The position numbers and the translations under genes were made by a program. The notes under the pieces were generated by a model. It saw only the letters and a list, made by a program, of their open reading frames with translations, did no database searches and was not told where the DNA came from. DNA of 64,000 nt from Paeniglutamicibacter psychrophenolicus (GTDB lineage Bacteria; Actinomycetota; Actinomycetes; Actinomycetales; Micrococcaceae), in contig NZ_JAUSSH010000002.1 of the NCBI RefSeq assembly GCF_030812255.1, positions 372,001-436,000 of the forward strand. Direction: 5' to 3'. Positions 17,662 to 26,121 of the stretch are shown piece by piece; the stretch's first letter is position 1, and every line of letters begins with the position of its first letter.

Positions 17662-18465
17662 ATGAACACACCCATTCTCGTGACCGGGGGCACCGGAAAC
17701 ATCGGCAGCCACGTGCTCCGGCGGCTGCGCGCTTCCGGCCAGGACATCCGCGTCCTCAGTCGCCACCCGCGCGCCAACGAACCCGGAATCGAACATGTCC
17801 TCGGCGACACCGTCGCGGGCACCGGGCTGGCAGCGGCACTGGACGGGGTGGACACCGTGCTGCACCTGGCCGGCGGGGCCAAGGGGGACGACATCGCCGC
17901 ACGCCACCTGGCGGACGCGGCCAGGGCTGCGGGAACCGGCCACCTCATCCTCATCTCGGTCGTCGGCGCGGAGGCGATGCCGATTGGCTACTTCCGGGCC
18001 AAGGCCCGGGCCGAGGGAGCCCTCGCCGGCTCCGGGGTTCCCTGGACGGTGCTGCGCGCCGCGCAGCTGCACGACTTCGTCTGGCCCGTGGTGCGGATGC
18101 TTGCCCGGATGCCGCTGGTCCCGGTGCCGGGAGGCCTGCGCTTCGAACCGGTGCACGTCGAAGAGGTCGCGGCCCGCCTGACCGAGCTGGCCCTCGGGGA
18201 ACCGGCCGGGCGCGTGGCAGATCTGGTTGGGCCCGAGGTTCTGGACGTCCAGAAATTGCTGGAGGGCCATTGGGAGGTCTTCGGCCACCGCCACCCGAGG
18301 CTGCCGATCCGGATACCCGGGGCGATCGGCAGGGCCTACCGAAACGGGGAGAACCTGGCTGCCCCCGGGGCGCAGCGCGGGCGGCTCGGCTGGAGGGAGT
18401 TCCTCGCCGAGCAGGCCGCTGCCGCCCACCGGGGCACGGTGCGGGAGCAACACCGGACCGCCTAA
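17662..18465 (+). CDS. NAD(P)H-binding oxidoreductase (atypical SDR/NmrA-like)
   Basis: 267 residues with the N-terminal Rossmann motif ILVTGGTGNIGSHVLRRL (GGTGNIG), a DTVLHLAGG strand end and a small substrate domain, as in atypical short-chain dehydrogenases of the NAD(P)H-binding/NmrA group. No YxxxK pair is obvious (GYFRAKARAEG is the nearest), which is common in this group. It starts at an ATG after AAGGAAGAAGGAAAAG. Placement next to the ECF41-like sigma gene, with a matching candidate promoter, suggests it is that factor's target. The substrate is unknown. Confidence 0.8.
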   Translation: MNTPILVTGGTGNIGSHVLRRLRASGQDIRVLSRHPRANEPGIEHVLGDTVAGTGLAAALDGVDTVLHLAGGAKGDDIAARHLADAARAAGTGHLILISVVGAEAMPIGYFRAKARAEGALAGSGVPWTVLRAAQLHDFVWPVVRMLARMPLVPVPGGLRFEPVHVEEVAARLTELALGEPAGRVADLVGPEVLDVQKLLEGHWEVFGHRHPRLPIRIPGAIGRAYRNGENLAAPGAQRGRLGWREFLAEQAAAAHRGTVREQHRTA

Positions 18466-18732
18466 GTCCCGGGAAGAACCGCGGCATTCTTGGCCAGCGT
18501 CAGGCCGGCCGGTATTGCCGTGCTGGGAAGGGCAACTGCAGAGGGGGGCGCCGATGCCGGATTCGGGGCCATCCCGGCCGCCTCGCACTGCCGAAGGACT
18601 AGCATGAGGGCAGTGGGCCATGGCGCTTGCGCGCCAGTGAAGGGTTCCACCGAAGCCGCGCGGGATGCGACGCGCGTGCCCCCGGCGGGTACGCGGGATC
18701 GTTCGAACGCGCAGGACCTGAAGGGAAGACAC

Positions 18733-19830
18733 ATGAAGACCAGAGCAGCAGTGGCGATTGCCCCCGAAACAGACCTCGAGATTCGCGAGATCGAGGTCGA
18801 CGACCCCCGTGCCGATGAACTCCGCGTGAAGATCGTCGCCTCCGGCGTGTGCCACACCGACGCGATCATCCGCGACCAGTGGTACCCGGTGCCGCTGCCG
18901 GTGGTCCTGGGCCACGAAGGAGCCGGGATCGTCGAGGCCATCGGCTCGGACGTGCAGGGATTCTCCGTGGGCGACAAGGTCGTCATGGGCCCGGCGTTTT
19001 GCGGCCAATGCGAGCAATGCCTCGCCGGGCACCCGATGTACTGCGTGAACTTCTACGACCGGAACTTCGGCGTCCAGCGCGCCGACGGCTCGACGGCTTT
19101 TTCGGACCCGCAGGGCGCGATCGGCTCGCACTTCTTCGGCCAGTCCTCCTTCGCGGAATACACCAACGTCGCGGCCCGTGGCGCGGTCAAGGTTCCCGAC
19201 GACGTGCCGCTGGAGATCCTCGGACCCCTGGGCTGCGGCATCATGACCGGTTCCGGGGCCGTCCTGAATGTCCTTGGGCCGAAGCCCGGATCCTCCATCG
19301 CGGTGTTCGGCACCGGGGCCGTGGGCATGGCCGGCATGCTTGCCGCGAAGGCCGCCGGCGCCACGACCATCATCATGGTGGACATCGTGCCCGAACGCCT
19401 CGCATTCGCCAAGGAGCTGGGAGCCACCCACACCGTGAACTCCAAGGAGGTGGACCCGGTCGAGGCGATCAAGGAGATCACCGGAGGCGGGGCCAACTAC
19501 GCGTTGGACACCACCGGCGTCCCCCCGGTGTTCTCGCAGATGACCCAGTCGCTGGCCACCCGCGGCCACGGCGCCCTCGTCGGTGCCGCGAAGCTGGGCA
19601 CCGAGGCACCGTTTGCCATCGGCAACCTGCTGCTGACCGGCATCAAGGTTTCCATGGTCATCGAGGGCGACGCGGTCCCCAAGGAATTCATTCCACGACT
19701 GATCAGCCTGCACGCCCAGGGAATGTTCCCCTTCGACAAGCTGATCAAGAAGTACAAGTTCGAGGACATCAACCAGGCCTTCGCCGATTCCGCGGACGGA
19801 TCCACACTCAAGCCGGTGGTGGTCTTTTAG
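18733..19830 (+). CDS. Zinc-dependent alcohol dehydrogenase (aryl/benzyl alcohol type)
   Basis: 365 residues of the medium-chain dehydrogenase family. Catalytic zinc ligands lie in ASGVCHTD and GHEGAG; the structural zinc loop is GQCEQCLAGHPMYC; the nucleotide site is FGTGAVGMAG followed by an acidic MVDIVPER, which favours NAD. The sequence resembles aryl-alcohol dehydrogenases (XylB-like) by the long SHFFGQSSFAEYT segment. The ATG follows AAGGGAAG. A 267-base gap separates it from the upstream oxidoreductase, so it may have its own promoter, although no boxes are clear. Confidence 0.88.
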   Translation: MKTRAAVAIAPETDLEIREIEVDDPRADELRVKIVASGVCHTDAIIRDQWYPVPLPVVLGHEGAGIVEAIGSDVQGFSVGDKVVMGPAFCGQCEQCLAGHPMYCVNFYDRNFGVQRADGSTAFSDPQGAIGSHFFGQSSFAEYTNVAARGAVKVPDDVPLEILGPLGCGIMTGSGAVLNVLGPKPGSSIAVFGTGAVGMAGMLAAKAAGATTIIMVDIVPERLAFAKELGATHTVNSKEVDPVEAIKEITGGGANYALDTTGVPPVFSQMTQSLATRGHGALVGAAKLGTEAPFAIGNLLLTGIKVSMVIEGDAVPKEFIPRLISLHAQGMFPFDKLIKKYKFEDINQAFADSADGSTLKPVVVF

Positions 19831-20250
19831 ACCGAGGGCGTCCACGTCTCAGGGTGACACGCCTGAAGCACGCGTGCGGTGCCTGGCGCCGCGCCGACTT
19901 GACCACGGAGTAGCGCCGGGCACGTCGCCGATGACGTGGCGATGGCTGCCACGGCTCGCCAGTTTCCCCGAATTTGACGGAGAATGCGGCAACAGTGTTT
20001 GGGTCGCACATGTGTGGCGAATGGCTTGGACGGGACCGGCGTTCGTGACGACAAAAGGAACAATCGCTGAGGCCTGAAACCGCTCCGGGAAAACCGAAGC
20101 ATCCAGCAGTCCTTCGAGAAAGGGAATCATCCGGATAGAAGAGCGGGCCAATTCTTCGGGAGGCTGCCGCGGCATTCCTTTGCACGGTGAATTTAGCCAA
20201 GCGGCCGGACAAACACGGGGGATCAGATTATCCAGCCCAGGGGTACACCG
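19831..20250. other. Gene-free stretch after the alcohol dehydrogenase
   Basis: No frame with recognisable product on either strand and no clear regulatory motif. GC falls gradually towards the small gene pair downstream. Confidence 0.4.
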
Positions 20251-20288
20251 AGCAGGGAGGCCCACCAAAGTTGGGGGGCCTCCCTGCT
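20251..20288 (-). terminator. Strong stem-loop downstream of the small gene pair
   Basis: Arms AGCAGGGAGGCCC (20251-20263) and GGGCCTCCCTGCT (20276-20288), 13 paired bases, 13 bases after the stop of the minus-strand gene at 20302. No clear T-run follows. Confidence 0.6.
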
Positions 20289-20301
20289 GGCCTATCCGGT
20301 T

Positions 20302-20508
20302 CTAGGCGCTTTCGCGAAGGCGGTTTCTCTCGCGGGTCATGATGCGGTCGGCACGCTCCAACACCTTTGCCCGACGAGCGTCGGACACATGCACCGTCTT
20401 TCCTCCGTCGGAGGTCAGAACCACTTTGATGGTGCGGCGTTTGCTAGGAGTCTCCAAGAACTTGTACTTATCGGTGAGGGCCTCGTCAGCCGTCGTGATC
20501 GTTGGCAT
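20302..20508 (-). CDS. Small basic protein of unknown function
   Basis: 68 residues from the ATG at 20508 (AAGGAG, six bases). I do not recognise a family. It is Lys/Arg-rich (KFLETPSKRRTIKVVLTSDGG, then ARRAKVLERADRIMTRERNRLRE), with two predicted strands and a C-terminal helix, compatible with a nucleic-acid or partner binding role that cannot be claimed. It overlaps the upstream membrane protein gene by 23 bases, so the two are translationally coupled. Codon use is less GC-rich than in neighbouring genes, which suggests acquisition. Confidence 0.6.
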   Translation of the reverse strand: MPTITTADEALTDKYKFLETPSKRRTIKVVLTSDGGKTVHVSDARRAKVLERADRIMTRERNRLRESA

Positions 20509-20908
20509 CGGTGCCTCCTTCGCCGTTGGTCTCGTCATTATCCCCTGCTGGCGCTTCTTCGGCTAGAGCTGCATCCAGCTCTTCATCCAGATACTCCCCA
20601 TACACCGCGGAAGAAACTTCTTCAAACAATGCGGAGTCTTCTTTTGTGGCCAGGCCGCTCTTGCCTAGGGTTTGCAAGACGGTCAAGCCGACATCTTGTT
20701 TTTGTGCATCTTCGGACAGTGAATTATCGATTGTCCATTGTGCTCGCTTCCACCATTCCGCACGCTTGTCCGCTTTCGTTTTCTGGCGATAAGCAAGGAA
20801 AGCAACTCCAACGACCAAGAAGGTTGCCACGGGTGCGAAGCCGCCAATCGCGGCGGCCCAATGTGAAAGTTCCGGCGGTGGCCCCTGCGCTGGAATGAAG
20901 AGTTGCAT
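20486..20908 (-). CDS. Small single-pass membrane protein of unknown function
   Basis: 140 residues from the ATG at 20908. A short N-terminus is followed by one membrane segment (about 17-38, IGGFAPVATFLVVGVAFLAYR), a charged stretch with WWKRAQWTIDNSLS, a helical LQTLGKSGLATKEDSALFEEV region and an acidic Asp/Glu/Asn tail. The start is uncertain because the ribosome binding site is weak. It forms a pair with the overlapping basic protein. Acidic tail plus basic partner invites the idea of a complex, but no known toxin, immunity or phage family was recognised. Composition is visibly lower in GC than its surroundings. Confidence 0.6.
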   Translation of the reverse strand: MQLFIPAQGPPPELSHWAAAIGGFAPVATFLVVGVAFLAYRQKTKADKRAEWWKRAQWTIDNSLSEDAQKQDVGLTVLQTLGKSGLATKEDSALFEEVSSAVYGEYLDEELDAALAEEAPAGDNDETNGEGGTDANDHDG

Positions 20909-21066
20909 CTGATCCGCACGGTCGGTTTCCCACACATAAGTCCGAGAACGGGCGCTGGCCCAAAAAATACCCCGAACCAAATCCCCGGGCGCCTCGTTGA
21001 AACTTCAGTCAACATGAGAGCCATGCGAGACCGTGGAACCAAAGGCACCTGAGGGAAACGCCATGC

Positions 21067-21112
21067 GGCCCCGGGGCCTGGCTCGGATGTGTTCGAGGCA
21101 GGCCTTGGGGCC
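21067..21112 (-). terminator. Long imperfect stem-loop after the amidohydrolase operon
   Basis: 19-base arms (21067-21085 and 21094-21112) pair at about 16 positions around the loop GATGTGTT. It lies 24 bases past the stop of the amidohydrolase gene and probably ends the riboswitch operon. Confidence 0.6.
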
Positions 21113-21136
21113 ACAATCTGTGTGTGGCGTCAAGCC

Positions 21137-22369
21137 TTACTTGTTGCCGACCTTGGAGAACAGCGCGCGGACCGCGGCCTGCACGCCGGTGCCCAGCGTC
21201 GGCTCGATGACCGGGGCGAAGAACGGGGAGTGGTTGGCCGGCGGGTGGCCGGCGGCCAGGGTCGCCGCGTCGTTGCCGCCGAAGAACCAGAACACCGAGG
21301 GCACGCCGATCGCCGCGGCGAGGGCGCCGAAGTCCTCGCTGCCCATGACCGGCGAGCCCTGGCGAACGCGTTCCTCGCCGAACTCGGCACGGAACTGCTC
21401 GGCAAGCTTCTCGGTCTCGGTCGGGTCGTTGTACAGCGGCGGGAAGCTGGAGATGTCCTCGATCAGTGGCTCGGGTGCGCCGGAGGCCTGCGCCTCGGCG
21501 GCAATGATGCGCCGGATCGACGAGAGCACGATGTCCCTGACCTCGGGATCGAAGGTGCGCACGTTGATGGTGAACACCGCACGGTCGGGAATGACGTTTT
21601 CCTTCAGGCCCGCATGGAAGGACCCGATGGTCACCACCGCGGCGGACTGCGGGGCGACCTGGCGCGAAACTATCGTCTGCAGGCGCAGCACCATGGAGGC
21701 GCCCAAGACGATGGGGTCGATGGACCGCTCGGGCATCGAACCGTGGGAACCCTGGCCGTAGACCGTGACCTTGAAGGAATCCGCGGTGGTCATGGCCGCA
21801 CCGCCCATGATCTCCACGGTGCCGGTGAGCCCGTTCATCACGTGCTGGCCGAACATGATTTCCGGCTTGGGTGCCTTGTCCCACAGCCCGTCCTGAACCA
21901 TGGCCTTGGCGCCGGCGGCCGTTTCCTCACCCGGCTGGAGCACGAACACGATCGTTCCGGCCCAGGTGTCCTTGGCTCCGGCGTAGAGTTCGGCGGTCTT
22001 CAGCGCGGTGGCCATGTGGGTGTCGTGGCCGCAGGCGTGCATGGTCGGGACCTCGGTGCCGTCCTCCAAGAAGCCCGTGGCGGTGCTGGCGTAGTCCAGC
22101 CCGGTGTCTTCGAGCACCGGCAACCCGTCGGTGTCGGCGCGCAGGCCGATGACCGGTCCCGCGCCGTTGCGCAGCACGCCCACGACCCCGGTGCCGCCGC
22201 AGCGGAACACCTCGAGTCCCAGGTCTTCCAGTCGCTTGGCCAGGTAGTCGGCGGTCCGGTGTTCCTGCATGGACAGCTCGGGGTTGGCGTGCAGGTACTT
22301 GTAGGTCTCGTGCATTTCGGCGGTCGAGTCCTGGGTCAGTGCCAGGGCCTGCGGGATGGAGTTCGTCAT
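21137..22369 (-). CDS. M20-family amidohydrolase (hippurate hydrolase/aminoacylase type)
   Basis: 410 residues. The M20D metal-binding pattern is complete: ACGHDTHMA (His and Asp), the catalytic Glu pair in QPGEETAAGA, His in FGQHVM and the late His in PANHSPFFAP. The central dimerisation domain begins around GQGSHGSMPE. Enzymes of this group cut N-acyl amino acids, hippurate (N-benzoylglycine), indoleacetyl amino acids or similar amides in the cytoplasm. The ATG at 22369 has AAGGAA about eleven bases upstream. It is the third gene of an operon headed by a glycine riboswitch with two membrane proteins, so release of glycine from an imported conjugate is a specific and testable idea. Confidence 0.88.
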   Translation of the reverse strand: MTNSIPQALALTQDSTAEMHETYKYLHANPELSMQEHRTADYLAKRLEDLGLEVFRCGGTGVVGVLRNGAGPVIGLRADTDGLPVLEDTGLDYASTATGFLEDGTEVPTMHACGHDTHMATALKTAELYAGAKDTWAGTIVFVLQPGEETAAGAKAMVQDGLWDKAPKPEIMFGQHVMNGLTGTVEIMGGAAMTTADSFKVTVYGQGSHGSMPERSIDPIVLGASMVLRLQTIVSRQVAPQSAAVVTIGSFHAGLKENVIPDRAVFTINVRTFDPEVRDIVLSSIRRIIAAEAQASGAPEPLIEDISSFPPLYNDPTETEKLAEQFRAEFGEERVRQGSPVMGSEDFGALAAAIGVPSVFWFFGGNDAATLAAGHPPANHSPFFAPVIEPTLGTGVQAAVRALFSKVGNK

Positions 22370-22484
22370 CGGGCGTTGTTTCCTTGCTCTTGGGTGGGAC
22401 GGCGGCACCCGGGAGTGCCGCCGGTGGTAAATGTGGTGTGGATGCGCGGGGTCTCGGGTCGGTCCGGGCCGCCGAGTGCGTCGG

Positions 22485-23228
22485 TCAGTAGACCGGGCCC
22501 TCGGGGGTTGCATCCACCGGTACGTCCTCCGGCGTGCCCAGGGTCTTGCGGTCGCGCAGCACCCAGGCGAGAACCGCCGTGGCAATGACGGCGACAGCGG
22601 TGGAGAACAGGCCGAAGGGCTTGAAGAAGAAGGCCACGGAGACCACGATGACCGAGACGACCAAGGCGATCAGCGCCGAGCGCGGTGCCTTCTGGCTCAC
22701 GATCGCCTGGACGACCACGGCACCCATGACGGTGGGCAGGATGTAGAACTGGATGGTCTGGACGATGTCGGTGGGAATCACGCTGACCAGCCAGGTGCCC
22801 AACAGTCCGACGAAGATGAACAGCGAGGCCAGGTGGACGGTGGCGGCACCGCAGATCGCGGCGACCGAGGCCAGCTCGCCCTTGCGGGTGCCGGGCTTCA
22901 CGCCGATGGTGGCCTGGGCGATCATGGCCGCGGGCAGCAACTTGTTGGAGATGTTGCCGATCATGAATGCCTGGTACATGGACGAGGCGCCCAGGATCGG
23001 GAAGTAGGTCAGCGGCTCGACGATCCAGATGACGCCGAAGACCGCGGCCAGGGCGGCGAAGGCTGTGATGATGCCGGCGATTTCGATGTCGAGGCCGGCG
23101 AAGAAGACCAGGTACGCGGGGGCGGCCAGGGAGAAGAACAGGCCAATGATCATGGTGATCCGGCCCCAGCGCGAGGTGGTCTTGTCGAAGGCGCCGAGCG
23201 CCTGGTGGATTTCTGCTGCCTGGGTCAT
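22485..23228 (-). CDS. Integral membrane protein, probable transporter subunit
   Basis: 247 residues from the ATG at 23228 (AGGAG, six bases). About seven hydrophobic segments start near residue 28 (MIIGLFFSLAAPAYLVFF). A polar loop (IGVKPGTRKGELASVAAICGAATVH) in the middle and SNKLLPAAMIAQ are distinctive, but I cannot name the family. It sits between the DUF5058-like gene (29-base gap) and the amidohydrolase, and the similar size of the two membrane proteins suggests they form one transporter. Its place under a glycine riboswitch suggests a substrate that contains or yields glycine. Confidence 0.65.
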   Translation of the reverse strand: MTQAAEIHQALGAFDKTTSRWGRITMIIGLFFSLAAPAYLVFFAGLDIEIAGIITAFAALAAVFGVIWIVEPLTYFPILGASSMYQAFMIGNISNKLLPAAMIAQATIGVKPGTRKGELASVAAICGAATVHLASLFIFVGLLGTWLVSVIPTDIVQTIQFYILPTVMGAVVVQAIVSQKAPRSALIALVVSVIVVSVAFFFKPFGLFSTAVAVIATAVLAWVLRDRKTLGTPEDVPVDATPEGPVY

Positions 23229-23256
23229 GATGTGCTCCTGGGAATCTTGGCTGCGA

Positions 23257-24006
23257 TTAGAGGCGGGTGGCCGCGTAGGTGATGGCCAGGGAGAGGATGA
23301 TGGCAATGCCCAGGGCCCATTCCTTGATCCAGGGCCGGTTGACCTTCTTGGCGATGACCATCAGGGCGGCCATGATCGCGGCCGAGGAGGCGAAGGCGAC
23401 CACATGTATCCATGACTTGGGCAGTTCGCCAATGCCCAGCACCATGAAGGCGGCGACCATGGCGGCACCCGGGACCACGAGCATGATGGCCGGGTTGACC
23501 TTGCGCAGCGCGGAGTCGCCCTTCTTGAGCAGCGGGGTCAGGATGAGCGTGGCAATCATCCACATGGCCCCGCCCAGGCTCATGGCGGCCAGGGCCAGGC
23601 CAAAGACGGCCTGCGTGTAGGTGGGCCCGCCGAGTTCGGCACCGGCGGTGTTTGCTGCGATCGCCGCGGCGGCGGTCTCGTATGACACCGAGCCGATCAA
23701 TCCGATGCGCACCAGCACCGCGGGAGTGCCAAAGACCGTCAGGAGGGCGACGGCAACCATGACCACTGCCAGCGAGGGGCCAAGTGCTGAGATGGCGCCG
23801 GCGCGGAAGCTGGTCTTCAGTTCGGCCTGGCTCATCCCGACGTGGGGTGCGGCGATCCGTGCGGCCTTCATGTAGATGACGGACTGGACGATGATGACCA
23901 GGAAGACGCCGATGGCGCAGGCCCAGAGGACCGGTGAATTGGCCACGGCGAGGATGTCGGTGGAATTGCTGTCCGCAGCTGTGGGCAATGCGGCTGGGAA
24001 GTTCAT
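23257..24006 (-). CDS. DUF5058-type integral membrane protein
   Basis: 249 residues with about seven membrane segments, beginning after a short periplasmic-looking N-terminus (about residues 24-46, VLWACAIGVFLVIIVQSVIYM). A conserved-looking loop SQAELKTSFRAGAISALGPSLAV and a polar GSVSYETAAAAIAANTAGAELGG segment resemble DUF5058 proteins, whose function is not established. It is the first gene after the tandem glycine riboswitch (74 bases from aptamer end to ATG), so its level should follow cellular glycine. The neighbouring membrane protein is the likely partner. Confidence 0.65.
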   Translation of the reverse strand: MNFPAALPTAADSNSTDILAVANSPVLWACAIGVFLVIIVQSVIYMKAARIAAPHVGMSQAELKTSFRAGAISALGPSLAVVMVAVALLTVFGTPAVLVRIGLIGSVSYETAAAAIAANTAGAELGGPTYTQAVFGLALAAMSLGGAMWMIATLILTPLLKKGDSALRKVNPAIMLVVPGAAMVAAFMVLGIGELPKSWIHVVAFASSAAIMAALMVIAKKVNRPWIKEWALGIAIILSLAITYAATRL

Positions 24007-24079
24007 GGGGCTGGCCTACCGTTCATCGAAGGGTTCAAGGCGGAGGGTGCGGGTCGTGGTGTTCCCGGTTGCCACCGTG

Positions 24080-24262
24080 CCCGTTCTGTCCTGAACCTGA
24101 AAGATAAGCCGCTGCGCATGGCAGCGGCGTGCTTCGTCGGTGAGCCACCTATCCCGGCGGCTGCTCTCCAGAATTTCCTCACGCGGCTGTTCCTGGTACC
24201 TGAGAGATTGCGGGTGCTTGCCCCTTCGGTGCCCGAGTGGTGTCCGGGACTCTCCAGCCACG
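24080..24262 (-). ncRNA. Tandem glycine riboswitch
   Basis: On the minus strand, two aptamers follow one another. Aptamer 1: GGAGAG near 24256, CACCGAAGGGG (24231-24221), CTCTCAGGTACC (24206-24195) and GGAACAG. Aptamer 2: CTGGAGAG (about 24171-24164), CACCGACGAAG (24142-24132), CTTTCAGG (24103-24096) and GGACAGAACGG (to about 24081). These are the conserved blocks of the two-domain glycine (gcvT-motif) riboswitch. The linker between them is short, as is usual for cooperative tandems. The expression platform would be 24007-24079, before the DUF5058-like gene. Such elements mostly turn genes on when glycine is high; the direction cannot be read here. Confidence 0.88.
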
Positions 24263-24614
24263 TGTGATCGGAAGACTATTTGGTTGTGTGCGGAAGCTTG
24301 TCCGCGTGCGATCAAGAATACTTGACGCGGGTCACAGTGGCTCCTTTGTTTCTCCCGACCGAACGGTCGTGAATCGATATTTTTGCGTCTGGCCATCGAT
24401 GGCCTAAGGGGCCGAGAATGTGGCCAGGCCGGAAGATGCCTCGCGCATCGAATGGATTTCGGGTGGACAAGCATTCCCTCGAGATGAGCCGGTGGTTAGC
24501 CTTGAAAAAATGCATGGCGGCCTCGCCTGTCCACTTGTTATCGATCACCGGATGCGCACACCGGGGCCGGCTGCCCATCGAAGCGCCACACCCCGATTCC
24601 CGGCGGTTTCAAAT
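24263..24614. other. Gene-free stretch upstream of the riboswitch
   Basis: No recognisable gene. The minus-strand promoter of the riboswitch operon must lie here; AT-richer blocks around 24290-24350 are plausible, but no box pair is convincing. Confidence 0.4.
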
Positions 24615-24979
24615 ATGTCTGTCAACAAAGACACCGCCAAGAAGTACATCGACGGATTAAACAATTCGGATCACGCCTAAATCCTCTCGTGCCTGACCGG
24701 CGACACTGAGTGGAGGGTCTTCGGCCACTTTCGGCTCAACGGCAAGGAAGTCTACGACCCGCGATCGCAAGCCCCGATTTCAGCGGACCACCGGTGCTGC
24801 ACATAGTGCGCATTGTCGAAGGGGACGACGTGGTGATGACCGAGTTCTCCGGCAAGGTGCACTGCGCCAACGGCGAGGTCATACGCATGGCCATAGGCGA
24901 GGTCTTTGTGATGCGCGGTGCCTTGATCGCCGAACGCCGCACCTTCGTCATCGAACTGACCGAGAACGACTACAAATAG
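24615..24979 (+). pseudogene. Broken SnoaL-like (NTF2-fold) small protein
   Basis: From ATG 24615 the product reads MSVNKDTAKKYIDGLNNSDHA and then meets a TAA (24678-24680). The same frame continues with ILSCLTGDTEWRVFGHFRLNGKE and then loses sense near 24760. The other frame picks up at once with AIASPDFSGPPVLHIVRIVE and runs to a normal end (IELTENDYK) at 24979. Together these make one NTF2/SnoaL-type domain of about 120 residues, with one internal stop and one frameshift. Two independent lesions argue for a genuine pseudogene rather than one sequencing error. Confidence 0.7.
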
Positions 24980-25276
24980 GCGCCGGATGAACCTGCTCTC
25001 AGCCTTGCTAGGCACGATATTTCCCAAGCCTCGTATCGCAGATGCCCTCCTGGGTGAGCAGTCAAGCGTTGCTATCAGCAACGTACCCCTTCAGCAGTGT
25101 TGAAGCTATCTGGGCTGCCGCTAAATTCGTTTCAACGAGTGGGCGATGAATGCTGGTGTTCAGATGATGACCAATTTCTCAACAGGATCTATCCGCCTCA
25201 ATGGACTTAGACACACAACTGCCGCCTCGCTCATTTGTGTTGCATGTCTCACTGAGTAAGACGCATAATAATTCGC
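24980..25276. other. Gene-free stretch before the IclR gene
   Basis: No gene seen. An inverted repeat of ACACAA type with TTTGTGT about 20 bases apart lies at about 25209-25238, upstream of the IclR start, and could be an autoregulatory site. Confidence 0.3.
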
Positions 25277-26053
25277 ATGGTTGTTTCTCTCCCTCAGGTA
25301 CCGGTCTCGATGGTCGATCGCATTGGTGTCATCCTCGAGACGTTTAATGTTGATGACCCGGTGTTGACGGGCTCGGAAATTGCGCGTCGTACGGGCCTGC
25401 CCAAGGCGACTGTCGCGCGAATACTCGTGGACCTTGATCGGCACGATTTCGTTGCCCACACCGAGTCCGGATACCAGATTGGCATGAAGTGTTTTGAATT
25501 GGGGGAACGGGCACAGCAGCCCAAGAACCTGCGCCGACTGGCTTTGGCCACCATGTCTGATCTTCGGCAAGCAACTGGTCTGACAGTGCAACTTGGCGTG
25601 CTTGATGGCTTGGATGTCGTATATATCGAGATCCTCCGCGGAAAGCACCGAGAGCTTCGTATTCCCTCACGAATCGGCGGGAGGGTGCCCAGTTATGCCA
25701 CTGCTGGAGGCAAGGCGTTATTGGCCCACTCGGCCGTGGAAGTCCAGGAACTGGTCCTCAGTAGCGTCCTCACAAAAATCGGGCCTCGGACCATCGTCGA
25801 TCCAAAAGAATTGGCCGCCCAATTGGAACGTACACGCCGGGAGGGTATTGCCTACGAGGTGGAAGAGTCCCATGTCGGTTTGTCGTGTGCCGCGAGCCCG
25901 ATCCTTCGAAGCGATGGAACGGCTCTCGCGGCAATTTCAATAACCGCACCAGTAGGTAGCGTAGATATGCGCATTGTCGGGCCAGCCGTTCATGCCGCCA
26001 CGCTCGGCTTGAACCGCCAGGTGCGGGCTACGCCCTACTGGGCAAGTCTCTAG
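25277..26053 (+). CDS. IclR-family regulator of the alcohol/aldehyde dehydrogenase block
   Basis: 258 residues. Winged helix: VDRIGVILETFNVDDPVLTGSEIARRTGLPKATVARILVDL; the effector domain shows the IclR pattern through RIGGRVPSYATAGGKALLA and the ESHVGLSCAASPIL block. The ATG at 25277 has no good ribosome binding site; an internal ATG at 25310 is a possible alternative. It precedes the genes for a zinc dehydrogenase, MHS transporter and aldehyde dehydrogenase in the same direction, and a terminator plus dyad separate it from them, so it most likely controls their promoter. GC content is lower than in the surrounding genes. Confidence 0.85.
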   Translation: MVVSLPQVPVSMVDRIGVILETFNVDDPVLTGSEIARRTGLPKATVARILVDLDRHDFVAHTESGYQIGMKCFELGERAQQPKNLRRLALATMSDLRQATGLTVQLGVLDGLDVVYIEILRGKHRELRIPSRIGGRVPSYATAGGKALLAHSAVEVQELVLSSVLTKIGPRTIVDPKELAAQLERTRREGIAYEVEESHVGLSCAASPILRSDGTALAAISITAPVGSVDMRIVGPAVHAATLGLNRQVRATPYWASL

Positions 26054-26060
26054 CGTAGAA

Positions 26061-26086
26061 CGTCCCGCTGAGTGGGACGATTTTTT
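26061..26086 (+). terminator. Rho-independent terminator after the IclR gene
   Basis: CGTCCC (26061-26066) pairs with GGGACG (26074-26079), followed by a run of six T (26081-26086). It begins 8 bases after the IclR stop. Confidence 0.8.
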
Positions 26087-26121
26087 GACTTCAACGACAC
26101 GTGATCACAGGCTATTTCCTA

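Noticed and set aside
20251-20288. Insertion-sequence end or attachment site
   Set aside because: It is a single stem-loop right after a gene stop with no partner repeat or transposase nearby; a terminator explains it.
21089-22588. 499-codon plus-strand frame
   Set aside because: Antisense to the M20 amidohydrolase with its complete metal-binding motifs.
24016-24474. 152-codon minus-strand frame
   Set aside because: It runs through the glycine riboswitch; conserved RNA elements explain the sequence and the predicted protein has no resemblance to a family.
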